Below, piece by piece: positions 8,545-15,911 of a stretch of DNA of 40,112 nt. Positions within the stretch are counted from its first letter, which is position 1; each line of letters begins with the position of its first letter. This stretch comes from Proteiniphilum sp. UBA5384 (GTDB lineage Bacteria > Bacteroidota > Bacteroidia > Bacteroidales > Dysgonomonadaceae), in the NCBI RefSeq assembly GCF_002410825.1, contig NZ_DHOS01000010.1, forward strand, positions 1-40,112, written 5' to 3'. Under the pieces are notes generated by a model. It did not search any database. It was not told the DNA's origin and worked only from the letters and a program-made list of their open reading frames with translations. The translations under genes and the position numbers were made by a program.

Positions 8545-10212
8545 ATGTCAGATACGGTAAATGTACATTGTCTTAACACGGGTGAATATAAAGATGTGAA
8601 AATCGGCTCTTCGTTGGAAGAGCTTATTGATGTTTTTGGAGTTATATCTCCTTATTTGATCACGAATGCAAAAGTAAATAATAAGACAGAGTCGTTATCC
8701 TACCGGATATACCGTCCCAAAACAATAGAGTATGCGAACCTCACTCACTCTTCGGCCATGCGCACTTATGTGCGGTCGCTCTGTTTTATTCTCGCCAAGG
8801 CAGTAAATGACACCTTACCACACGCTGAAACCTATATTGAGCATGCCGTAGCCAAAGGTTATTATTTTCAGATAGAAGCGGAGGTCCCGGTCGGCAAGCC
8901 GGAACTGGATGCTATCCGTAAAAGGATGCAGGAGATCGTGGATGCCGATATTCCTTTTGTGCAAGTGGAAGAGGAGACGGTGAAAGTTGTGAAACTATTT
9001 CGGGAAAAGGGTATGGAAGATAAAGCCCGTTTACTCGAAACATCCGATTTTCTTTATGCCCGCTATTCTAAGTTGGAAGAGTATATCGACTATTTCTACG
9101 GTAGCCTGACACCTTCTACCGGATACATCAAACTATTCGATATCCAGCCGCATAACGGGGGGTATCTCCTAAGGGTTCCTAAACGCGAAAATCCGGTGGA
9201 ATTGGAGCCTGAAATACAACAGGAGAAATTACTGAATGTATACCGCGAGCATATTCAATTTTTGAAGATAAGCGGCCTGGATAATGTCGGGGATCTGAAT
9301 CGGGCAAAACAGGCCGATCGTATGTCAGATGTGATTCAGGTGGCGGAGGCTTATCAGGCTAAACAGATCTCCGAGATTGCCGAAGAGATTACCCGCGGAT
9401 TCAGGGAGGGCGTGCGTGTCGTACTGATATCGGGACCCTCTTCTTCGGGGAAGACCACTTTCCGTAAACGGCTCGAAGTGCAACTGCTGGTGAATCTGCT
9501 GAAGCCGCTGGGTATTTCCCTGGACGATTATTTTGTGAACAGGGATCAGACACCATTGGATGAAAAGGGGGAGAAAGACTATGAATCGCTCTATGCGCTT
9601 GATCGGGCATTATTCGAACAGCATATGCTTGCGCTTATGGCGGGGGAGGAGATTGAACTGCCATCTTACAATTTTATGACAGGTAAGCGTGAATACAAGA
9701 AAAACTATCTGAAGATGGAAGAAAACAGTATCCTGATCGTGGAGGGAATACATGGTTTGAATCCGGAATTGACAGCCCATATTCCACGCGAAAAGAAGTT
9801 TATGGTCTATGTCTCTGCACTGACTACTATCTCTCTGGACGATCATAACTGGATACCTGCTTCTGATAACCGGCTCATTCGCCGTATCGTGCGTGACTAC
9901 CGTTACAGGGGCTATTCAGCTGAAGAAACAATCTCCCGTTGGGATAGTGTCAGGCATGGGGAAGATAAATGGATATTCCCTTATCAGGAAAATGCCGATG
10001 TAATGTTCAATTCGGCTATGATTTATGAGTTGGCCGCCATCCGGCGTCATGCCGAACCGATCCTGCAGCGGGTACCACGGACTGTGCCGGAATATTCCGA
10101 AGCATACCGCCTACTCAAATTTTTAGGATATTTCAATTATATCACCGACCGTGAGTTGCCGCCGACTTCTTTACTCAGGGAATTTGTGGGGGGAAGCAGT
10201 TTTAGATATTAG
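8545..10212 (+). CDS. Nucleoside (uridine-type) kinase with N-terminal TGS and tRNA-synthetase-like domains
   Basis: A 555-residue cytoplasmic protein. Residues 1-62 resemble a TGS domain, residues about 65-215 resemble the second additional domain of threonyl-tRNA synthetase (HAVAKGYYFQI), and residues 290-500 form a phosphoribulokinase/uridine-kinase domain with the P-loop GPSSSGKT (297-304) followed by LDDYF. Proteins of this architecture are annotated as nucleoside kinases in Bacteroidales; uridine or cytidine phosphorylation is expected but not proven by sequence. The role of the synthetase-like part is unknown. The A-rich leader CTAAAAATTAAAAAT before the ATG is typical of highly translated Bacteroidota genes. 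mnmE follows 115 bases downstream. Confidence 0.88.
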   Translation: MSDTVNVHCLNTGEYKDVKIGSSLEELIDVFGVISPYLITNAKVNNKTESLSYRIYRPKTIEYANLTHSSAMRTYVRSLCFILAKAVNDTLPHAETYIEHAVAKGYYFQIEAEVPVGKPELDAIRKRMQEIVDADIPFVQVEEETVKVVKLFREKGMEDKARLLETSDFLYARYSKLEEYIDYFYGSLTPSTGYIKLFDIQPHNGGYLLRVPKRENPVELEPEIQQEKLLNVYREHIQFLKISGLDNVGDLNRAKQADRMSDVIQVAEAYQAKQISEIAEEITRGFREGVRVVLISGPSSSGKTTFRKRLEVQLLVNLLKPLGISLDDYFVNRDQTPLDEKGEKDYESLYALDRALFEQHMLALMAGEEIELPSYNFMTGKREYKKNYLKMEENSILIVEGIHGLNPELTAHIPREKKFMVYVSALTTISLDDHNWIPASDNRLIRRIVRDYRYRGYSAEETISRWDSVRHGEDKWIFPYQENADVMFNSAMIYELAAIRRHAEPILQRVPRTVPEYSEAYRLLKFLGYFNYITDRELPPTSLLREFVGGSSFRY

Positions 10213-10222
10213 TGTGATGAGT

Positions 10223-10320
10223 GTGCCAATGTGCCAATGGTTAGATGGCGAGGTGCCTAAGGATGGGATAGATTTATTATGTTATTAGATAAGAGTCCAG
10301 TCCCCTGATCCGTACAGGGG
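10223..10320 (+). promoter_or_regulatory. Tandem GTGCCAAT repeat and hairpin in front of mnmE
   Basis: GTGCCAAT is repeated head to tail at 10223-10230 and 10231-10238. A hairpin with stem CCCCTG / CAGGGG (10302-10307 and 10315-10320) and a 7-base loop ends seven bases before the mnmE ATG. It has no U-tract, so a terminator is less likely than a translational or processing element. Function is inferred only from position. Confidence 0.4.
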
Positions 10321-10327
10321 CATAAAT

Positions 10328-11716
10328 ATGATAGAAGATATAATTTGTGCGATATCTACTCCTCCCGGTATGGGAGCGATAGCTGTTATTCGCCTTTCAG
10401 GCGAAGGTAGTTGTGCTTTAACTGATAGGATTTTTCATTCTCCTTCCGGGAGGAAACTGAATGAAGTAGCAGCCAATACCGTTCACTTCGGAAAGATTAT
10501 GGCGGAGGACGAGGTGTTGGATGAAGTGCTGGTCACTGTCTTCCGTGCTCCCCATTCTTTTACGGGTGAGGAGAGTGTGGAAATATCGTGTCACGGGTCG
10601 GTCTATATTCAGCAGAGGATTATGGAGTTGTTGTTGGCTCATGGTGCGCGGTTGGCAGGAGCCGGCGAATTTACCCGTCGTGCTTTTCGTAACGGGAAAT
10701 TCGACTTAAGCCAGGCCGAGGCGGTGGCTGATCTGATATCCTCCTCTTCGCGTGCTTCACATAGAGTTGCGATGAACCAGATGCGGGGTGGCTTTGCCAA
10801 AAAACTCTCTGATCTGCGTGATAAGTTATTACAGTTTGTTTCGTTGATCGAGTTGGAACTCGATTTCTCCGAAGAAGATGTGGAGTTTGCCAACAGGCAG
10901 CAACTCTACTTGTTAACACAAGAAATCGAGAGTGAAATAGGTAAACTTGTCAGTTCTTTCCGGTTGGGGAATGCTATCAAAAACGGTATCCCGGTCGCTA
11001 TTATCGGCGAGACGAATGCCGGTAAGTCCACCTTACTGAACCTGTTGTTGAACGAAGAGAAAGCCATCGTCAGCGACATTCATGGCACTACGCGTGATGT
11101 GATCGAAGACACCATGAATATCGGAGGTGTCACCTTCCGGTTTATCGATACGGCAGGTATCCGCCAGACTTCAGATACCATTGAGACGATGGGAATCGAG
11201 CGTACTTTCCGAAAAATAGAACAAGCCTCCATCGTGCTGTGGATGATCGACTTGACCACACCGCGTAAAAAAATAGAATCACTGGCAGAGTCCATCGTCC
11301 CAAAAATAAAAGAGAAACATCTTATCCTGCTCTTTAACAAAGCCGACCTGATATCCGGAGAAGAACGGACAGAGAAGAAAAATATCCTTCCGGGGGTAGG
11401 AGATGACAGGCTCTTTATTTCTGCCAGGCAGCAGTACAATACCGGTCGGTTGCAGGAGTTGTTGGTCGAAGCTGCCGCCATTCCCGCCATTAGTGAAGAA
11501 GATGTAGTTGTGACCAACCTGCGTCATTATGAAGCCCTTACCAAAGCCCTTGAAGCCATCCTCCGTGTAAAGGAAGGATTGGAGATCGGCATCACTCACG
11601 ATTTCCTCTCCCAGGATATCCGGGAGTGCATGTTCCATCTTGGCGAAATCACCGGTCAGATATCTACTGATGAAATACTGGGTAATATATTTTCGAAATT
11701 CTGCATCGGGAAGTGA
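10328..11716 (+). CDS. mnmE: tRNA uridine-5-carboxymethylaminomethyl(34) synthesis GTPase MnmE
   Basis: A 462-residue GTPase that works with MnmG to modify the wobble uridine (U34) of certain tRNAs, installing the carboxymethylaminomethyl or aminomethyl group. The N-terminal tetrahydrofolate-binding domain (1-120) opens with DIICAISTPPG. The G domain has G1 GETNAGKS (227-234), G2 GTTRD (253-257), G3 DTAG (274-277) and NKAD. The extreme C-terminus is CIGK (459-462), holding the conserved catalytic cysteine. Length and motif order are normal and the gene looks intact. A short hairpin stands just before the start. Confidence 0.97.
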   Translation: MIEDIICAISTPPGMGAIAVIRLSGEGSCALTDRIFHSPSGRKLNEVAANTVHFGKIMAEDEVLDEVLVTVFRAPHSFTGEESVEISCHGSVYIQQRIMELLLAHGARLAGAGEFTRRAFRNGKFDLSQAEAVADLISSSSRASHRVAMNQMRGGFAKKLSDLRDKLLQFVSLIELELDFSEEDVEFANRQQLYLLTQEIESEIGKLVSSFRLGNAIKNGIPVAIIGETNAGKSTLLNLLLNEEKAIVSDIHGTTRDVIEDTMNIGGVTFRFIDTAGIRQTSDTIETMGIERTFRKIEQASIVLWMIDLTTPRKKIESLAESIVPKIKEKHLILLFNKADLISGEERTEKKNILPGVGDDRLFISARQQYNTGRLQELLVEAAAIPAISEEDVVVTNLRHYEALTKALEAILRVKEGLEIGITHDFLSQDIRECMFHLGEITGQISTDEILGNIFSKFCIGK

Positions 11717-11801
11717 GGTGCGGAAAATAAAAGCAAATATAAGTTGCGAAAAACACTGATGATCAACACTTAATTAAGTATGATGCCTTTGCGGATTTTT
11801 G

Positions 11802-12146
11802 ATGATTCAAAGTTACCGATTACATCAACAACTCCGACAAGATTATGAACCATACAAAGCACAGGAGGAACTGAACACCATTAACAAATACTTCCCGATG
11901 ATGCAGGAGCAAATAGGATTGACGTTCGACTCTATCCGTGCGTTACTATTTGGCTAAACCCTTTCGGGCGATTCTGCGAAATTCTATTCACCTGACCACC
12001 CCCAACAACTTTATCTTTCTCTCAACGGAAAGAATATCTTTGATCGGTTCAAAGAGCAATTCTCACGCTTGAAGCAAACCATAAAACCCAGAATCACTCC
12101 TCCATCGAAGTCGGAAGTAAACAATAACAAAGGTTTCAAAAGGTAA
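11802..12146 (+). pseudogene. Nonsense-split C-terminal remnant of a mobile-element-like protein
   Basis: One continuous 115-codon frame is interrupted by a single internal stop at 11955-11957. The part before reads NTINKYFPMMQEQ ... FDSIRALLFG and the part after reads TLSGDSAKFYSPDHPQ ... LNGKNIFDRFKEQF, ending at TAA 12144-12146. Protein-like composition continues unbroken across the stop, so this is a decayed gene rather than two genes. From memory the style recalls the tails of Bacteroides mobilisation/relaxase-type proteins, but I cannot confirm a family. No N-terminal part is present. Downstream sits the promoter of the 12274 gene. Confidence 0.6.
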
Positions 12147-12149
12147 TTG

Positions 12150-12179
12150 TTGCTACGTCTCAAATATTTAGTATTTTTG
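12150..12179 (+). promoter_or_regulatory. Probable promoter of the orphan gene at 12274
   Basis: TTG (12150-12152) is followed after 19 bases by TATTTTTG (12172-12179), fitting the Bacteroidales promoter pattern. The predicted leader is about 90 bases and contains two copies of TGAGCAC. Confidence 0.4.
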
Positions 12180-12273
12180 GCGTCATAATAGGATGTCCCG
12201 TAATGAGCACCTATCATAGTGAGCACTAATACGTAAATTACCAATAAGGCTAAAACGACAGACAACATAAAAA

Positions 12274-12837
12274 ATGGATTACGACTTTTTCGCAGACAAA
12301 GCAGACAAATTGGAAATTCTTGAATTCATTTTCAAGGAAACAGACCTGCTCGTTTACGACTCAGGTTCTGCATACGGACAAGAGATTTGTCAATACAAAA
12401 CTGTTGACGAAATATACTCAAAGTTTGACCTTGACAACGGAGGCAAATTTGCTGTTACATTTCAACTTTGGACTCCACGACATAAAGGCAAACCACTATT
12501 CAGAAAAATTGACCTTGACCCTAAGTATTGTAACGGGCACACTTTTCGTTATTCAACAGATGGTTGGGGACTAATACAGCTATATTTCGGTGGACTTAAA
12601 GACAACGAACTTAATCTATCGCACATCGGACATTTTAACGAGAAAGGAGCATTGAAATGGGAAGATACAAATAAAGTAAATGGACTTGTAAGTTTGTGGG
12701 ATTGGGCAGAAATTCAAGCAACATCAAGGAAATTAAAATCCCATATCCATAATAAACTTGCGACAAGAAAAATCGGGAGTTTTGGAGTTTTATCTGGTGC
12801 CGACAAACTTGAAAAACAAGGAATAAAACTAAGATGA
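12274..12837 (+). CDS. Orphan hypothetical protein (187 residues)
   Basis: An intact 187-residue soluble protein opening MDYDFFADKADKLEILEF and rich in acidic and aromatic residues, with no signal peptide or membrane segment. I do not recognise a named domain. It is the only apparently intact gene in a stretch of broken genes. The DNA is more A/T-rich than the flanking housekeeping genes and full of GACA/ACGAC words, as in laterally acquired or cassette-borne genes. An inverted-repeat region begins 23 bases after its stop. Size and isolation would suit a cargo gene or an immunity-type protein, but that is speculation. Confidence 0.65.
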   Translation: MDYDFFADKADKLEILEFIFKETDLLVYDSGSAYGQEICQYKTVDEIYSKFDLDNGGKFAVTFQLWTPRHKGKPLFRKIDLDPKYCNGHTFRYSTDGWGLIQLYFGGLKDNELNLSHIGHFNEKGALKWEDTNKVNGLVSLWDWAEIQATSRKLKSHIHNKLATRKIGSFGVLSGADKLEKQGIKLR

Positions 12838-12859
12838 AAAGACAACAGAAAGACCAGCT

Positions 12860-12980
12860 GGTAACAGTTAGAGGTAGTTCGATTGACCCGAAGTTATCTC
12901 CCGCGCCTATGTCGGTTATTTCCCAGTATAGCACTGCAAAACGCTGAAATACGCACGGTTACTAACTAGTTACCTCTAAA
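12860..12980. repeat. Cassette-like inverted repeat downstream of the orphan gene
   Basis: GGTAACAGTTAGAGGTA (12860-12876) and CTAACTAGTTACCTCTAA (12963-12980) are complementary in two registers: TTAGAGGTA with TACCTCTAA (9 of 9), and GGTAACAGTTAG with CTAACTAGTTACC (one extra base). Between them GTTATCTCCC and GTTATTTCCC form a near-direct repeat. GTTRRRY/RYYYAAC-like ends of an extended imperfect palindrome after an orphan ORF recall integron attC sites, but no integrase is present and the match is loose. Confidence 0.4.
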
Positions 12981-13012
12981 TTTTAACAACTCTGATAAAG
13001 GTTTATTCTTCA

Positions 13013-13032
13013 ATCGGTTAAGTCAAACCGAT
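13013..13032. repeat. Small hairpin before the frameshifted ORF
   Basis: ATCGGTT (13013-13019) and AACCGAT (13026-13032) form a 7-bp stem with a 6-base loop, 22 bases before the ATG of the frameshifted gene. It may be the terminator of an upstream unit or a leader structure. Confidence 0.35.
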
Positions 13033-13054
13033 GATAATCTAAAATAAAAATATC

Positions 13055-13463
13055 ATGAATACCTTAGAGTTAGAATGGAATAAATTAAAAAAGGCATATA
13101 TTATTGGGATGGCTCGTGGAGGGATTATATGTATTGGATACTGATATCAATGATTGGAGAAAATGGATTGATTATGTAAATCACAATTATCTTATTAGTT
13201 GGTACAATGGCAAGACAGGAATGGAGGAATCTAAAATTAATTTTGATGTAGTAAATGGTTACTTGAGTGAAGATCATGACCTCTGTTCTAATTCTAAAAT
13301 ATTTATTGGCAAAATTCAACTCAATTGTTATTTCTTCTCTAATACAGAAATTGAAAACGATATTGACCCTAGGGAAATTAAATCTATCACAGATCATGAG
13401 AAAATCATCAAATATACGACTGACCAGTCGACAACTATCAGAGCAACAGCAGAATTCCCCTGA
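13055..13463 (+). pseudogene. Doubly frameshifted small hypothetical gene
   Basis: The frame starting at ATG 13055 reads MNTLELEWNKLKKAY, then breaks after codon 15. A sensible continuation, YWDGSWRDY, lies in a second frame at about 13101-13128, and a third frame from there reads VLDTDINDWRKWIDYVNHNY onward with normal protein composition to about 13420. The pieces join into one small protein of roughly 130 residues only if two single-base indels are assumed, so I call it a pseudogene. I do not recognise the family. Its 3' end runs in another frame over the start of the winged-helix fragment, so the natural end of the gene has been lost. Confidence 0.6.
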
Positions 13464-13773
13464 AAAATTAGTTTCATGGATGGGAGCAATGCAAGCCCAA
13501 GACTTCAACATGGCAAAGTGGGCTATTGCAATAAGGCTAAACTCTTATACAGAGCAAGAGATAGAAGAAGCTTTCAATCGTGGAGATTTTCTTCGAACAC
13601 ATATAATGCGTCCAACATGGCATTTCGTTTCTTCGGAGGATATTAGATGGCTACTGAAACTGACAGGAGGGCGAATTCAATCCGCGTGGAAATATGCAAA
13701 AGATTTGAAGATTGAAGAACAAGAATTAATGAAGTGCTATCGATTATTAGAGCACACTATTTATAGCAACTGA
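13396..13773 (+). pseudogene. Truncated winged-helix DNA-binding protein (AlkZ/HTH_42-like)
   Basis: A 125-residue frame from ATG 13396 matches the N-terminus of the winged-helix DNA-binding family PF06224 (HTH_42, related to AlkZ/YcaQ DNA glycosylases). It has IRLTSRQL, the signature LVSWMGAMQAQDFNMAKWA, and RTHIMRPTWHFVSSEDIRWLL. Family members are usually 350-400 residues, so about two thirds are missing. The frame ends at 13771-13773, where it runs into an unrelated reading frame. The QAQD and HxxRPTWH motifs thought to form the active site in relatives are retained, but the rest of the fold is gone, so activity is unlikely. Confidence 0.72.
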
Positions 13774-13906
13774 ACACATTGAAATACCCAATTCCTATAT
13801 TCGCATTACCTCATATTTGTTTTTTGATTTAGGTAAATTCATGGAAATCTATCAAGATGATTTAATGAAGAAAATAGAAGTTACTAGATTGAATACAAAT
13901 TTATGA
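13766..13906 (+). pseudogene. C-terminal fragment of an unidentified gene
   Basis: An open stretch of 46 codons without its own start reads IEIPNSYIRITSYLFFDLGK and ends at TGA 13904-13906. It overlaps the ATG of the next gene (ATGA), the arrangement of a translationally coupled gene pair. Its frame begins where the winged-helix fragment stops, so it looks like the surviving tail of a different gene joined there by deletion. No family is recognised. Confidence 0.45.
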
Positions 13907-14295
13907 ATATGAACCTCAAATCTAAACTCTCCCAACGCATTAGTATGGATGACATTCATGAAATAACGTATCTGACACAAGGGAATGAGGTGAAAAAGCA
14001 GGAGCTGTACGACTTGCTCTTTGATGATGACAACCAAATAGCTTATCAAGCTGCTTGGGTAATGAATCATTATTTTTTATGGGAAAACAGATGGTTATAC
14101 AATAAACAAGATGAACTGATTGATCAAGCAATGATCTGTCAACATACAGGAAGACGGCGACTAATCCTCTCTCTGTTATAAAGACAACCCTTAGCCAATC
14201 CTCCACGAGTGGATTTTCTTGATTTCTGCTTGGAACGTATGATTTCGAAAAAAGAGCCGGCGGGAGTACAATCTCTTTGTATGAAATTGGCTTAA
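13903..14295 (+). pseudogene. Nonsense-broken HEAT-like hypothetical gene
   Basis: The frame from ATG 13903 (or 13909) reads MNLKSKLSQRISMDDIHEI and QELYDLLFDDDNQIAYQAAW, then meets TAA at 14179-14181 after LILSLL. The same frame continues with good coding character, RQPLANPPRVDFLDFCLERM, to a second TAA at 14293-14295, and possibly further (FERLREILMVLKD). From memory this resembles a Bacteroidales hypothetical protein of about 180-190 residues with HEAT-like helices, which has Tyr at the first stop. Two nonsense changes in one frame mark a decayed gene. The 3' end abuts the convergent MFS transporter gene. Confidence 0.62.
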
Positions 14296-14368
14296 AGAGA
14301 AATAACGTTACTTTATCACCGTACTTTTGAACGTTTACGGGAGATTTTAATGGTTTTGAAGGATATCA

Positions 14369-15619
14369 TTATTTTCTGCTCTTCCCCGTTTCAATATTTG
14401 GCAGGAAAGCTGTTATTATTCCGATTAGGGGCAAGTAAGCACAAATATTGAACACAAATTCAATATTTGTCTTATCTGCCAACCACCCCCAAAACGCGGA
14501 GGCTATGCCTCCCATCCCGAAGGCCAGTCCAAAGAATAATCCCGCGATCATACCTACTCTTCCCGGAACAAGATCGGTAGCATATACCAGTATAGCCGAA
14601 AAGGCAGATGAAAGAATCAAACCTACAAATACGGCAAGGACAATGGTCGCCCAAAGACCAACGTGAGGCATTAAAAGCGCAAAAGGAGCTGTCCCAAGAA
14701 TTGAAAACCAGATAATGTATTTTCTGCCAAAACGGTCTCCTAATGGTCCGCCGGCAACTGTACCGACTGCTACAGCGGCAAGAAAAATGAACAGGTATAA
14801 CTGCGAGTGTTGTACGGAGACATTGAATTTTTCAATCAGGAAGAAAGTGAAATAACTTGTCATGCTTGCCATATAAAAGTACTTGGAGAAAACCAGGAAG
14901 AATAGGATGATTAATGATCCGATTACCTTTTTTCGGGGGAATGTATTGGCTTTTTCCGTTTGTGTATTTCCCCGGGCCGTCGGTTTTATGTGCAGGTGAG
15001 CCTTGTACCATTTCCCGACCCGCAGGAGGATAAGGATTGCCAGTAAAGCAGCCAATGTGAACCATTTAATGGCGGGTTGTCCAAAAGGCAAGACGATCAA
15101 TGCGGCTAGTAGAGGCCCCAGGGAGCTCCCAAAATTTCCTCCTACCTGAAAAATGGATTGTGCAAGGCCTTTTCTTCCTCCTGAAGCCAGTTGTGCCACT
15201 TTGGATGATTCCGGATGAAAGACCGATGAACCGATGCCCACAAGTGTAACAGCAAGGAGGAAGGTGTGAAAACCGGAGGCCATCGACAAGACGATCAGTC
15301 CCACCAGTGTAAAACTCATTCCAATAGAAAGAGAAAATGGTTTTGGATGTTTGTCTGTATAAAATCCTATGAAAGGTTGTAATACCGACGAAGCAAATTG
15401 GTATGTAAGCGTGATGATCCCTATCTGCGTAAATGAAAAATTAAATTTCTCTTTGATAATAGGATATACGGCAGGAATCACCGATTGCATCATATCGTTT
15501 AGCAGATGTGCAAAACTGATTGTAAATAAAATGGTATAAATCGTTTTTTGATATATCACTTCTGACTGCACACTACTTGCCGGCTTTTGTCTTTCCTCCG
15601 TTTCTGTATATGAATCCAT
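14369..15619 (-). CDS. MFS transporter, fosmidomycin-resistance (Fsr)-like
   Basis: A 416-residue major facilitator protein with about 12 membrane segments, close in length to E. coli Fsr (about 406). Supporting stretches are ISFAHLLNDMMQSVIPAVYP near the N-terminus, GFYTDKHPKP between helices 2 and 3, and GDRFGRKYI between helices 8 and 9. Fsr-type pumps export small drugs by proton antiport; the natural substrate is unknown. The ATG at 15619 (MDSYTETEER) is preferred over the upstream frame at 15724, whose first 35 residues are A/T-rich and unlike the family. It stands alone between the pseudogene cluster and the divergent dehydrogenase operon. Confidence 0.87.
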   Translation of the reverse strand: MDSYTETEERQKPASSVQSEVIYQKTIYTILFTISFAHLLNDMMQSVIPAVYPIIKEKFNFSFTQIGIITLTYQFASSVLQPFIGFYTDKHPKPFSLSIGMSFTLVGLIVLSMASGFHTFLLAVTLVGIGSSVFHPESSKVAQLASGGRKGLAQSIFQVGGNFGSSLGPLLAALIVLPFGQPAIKWFTLAALLAILILLRVGKWYKAHLHIKPTARGNTQTEKANTFPRKKVIGSLIILFFLVFSKYFYMASMTSYFTFFLIEKFNVSVQHSQLYLFIFLAAVAVGTVAGGPLGDRFGRKYIIWFSILGTAPFALLMPHVGLWATIVLAVFVGLILSSAFSAILVYATDLVPGRVGMIAGLFFGLAFGMGGIASAFWGWLADKTNIEFVFNICAYLPLIGIITAFLPNIETGKSRK

Positions 15620-15699
15620 TGTTGAGATATTCTTCTTTTTTTCATTCCAATTCTGCTGATTCTGTCTTCCGTCTGTAATAAGAGTCAGGAATGAAGGCG

Positions 15700-15707
15700 C
15701 AAAATTA
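15700..15707 (-). promoter_or_regulatory. Possible -7 box for the MFS transporter gene
   Basis: On the minus strand 15707-15700 reads TAATTTTG, matching TAnnTTTG. It is about 80 bases before the chosen start and lies inside the rejected longer frame. A properly spaced -33 box is not clear. Confidence 0.3.
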
Positions 15708-15911
15708 ATAATATTAAGTGACAATGACGACAGAGGGTCCGTTTGTAAGTATTTTTATGACCCCTTTCAGCCTCTTTTAAGAACTATTTATGTCTCGAGA
15801 TGTTATATTCAGTGCTAAGTGTATTTAAGATTCACAGTGAAGTGTTGTTTAAAATAGTTTGATTGCTTCAGGCTATGTCATACAAAGAAATAGTGCTAAA
15901 CAGACAGATAG

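Noticed and set aside
12011..12268. 85-codon minus-strand ORF starting with a membrane-like segment
   Set aside because: The hydrophobic start looks attractive, but most of the frame is antisense to the mobile-element-like pseudogene and the promoter region.
12860..12980. True integron attC site
   Set aside because: The arms are loosely attC-like, but there is no integrase, no second site and no convincing core; kept only as a repeat and a finding.
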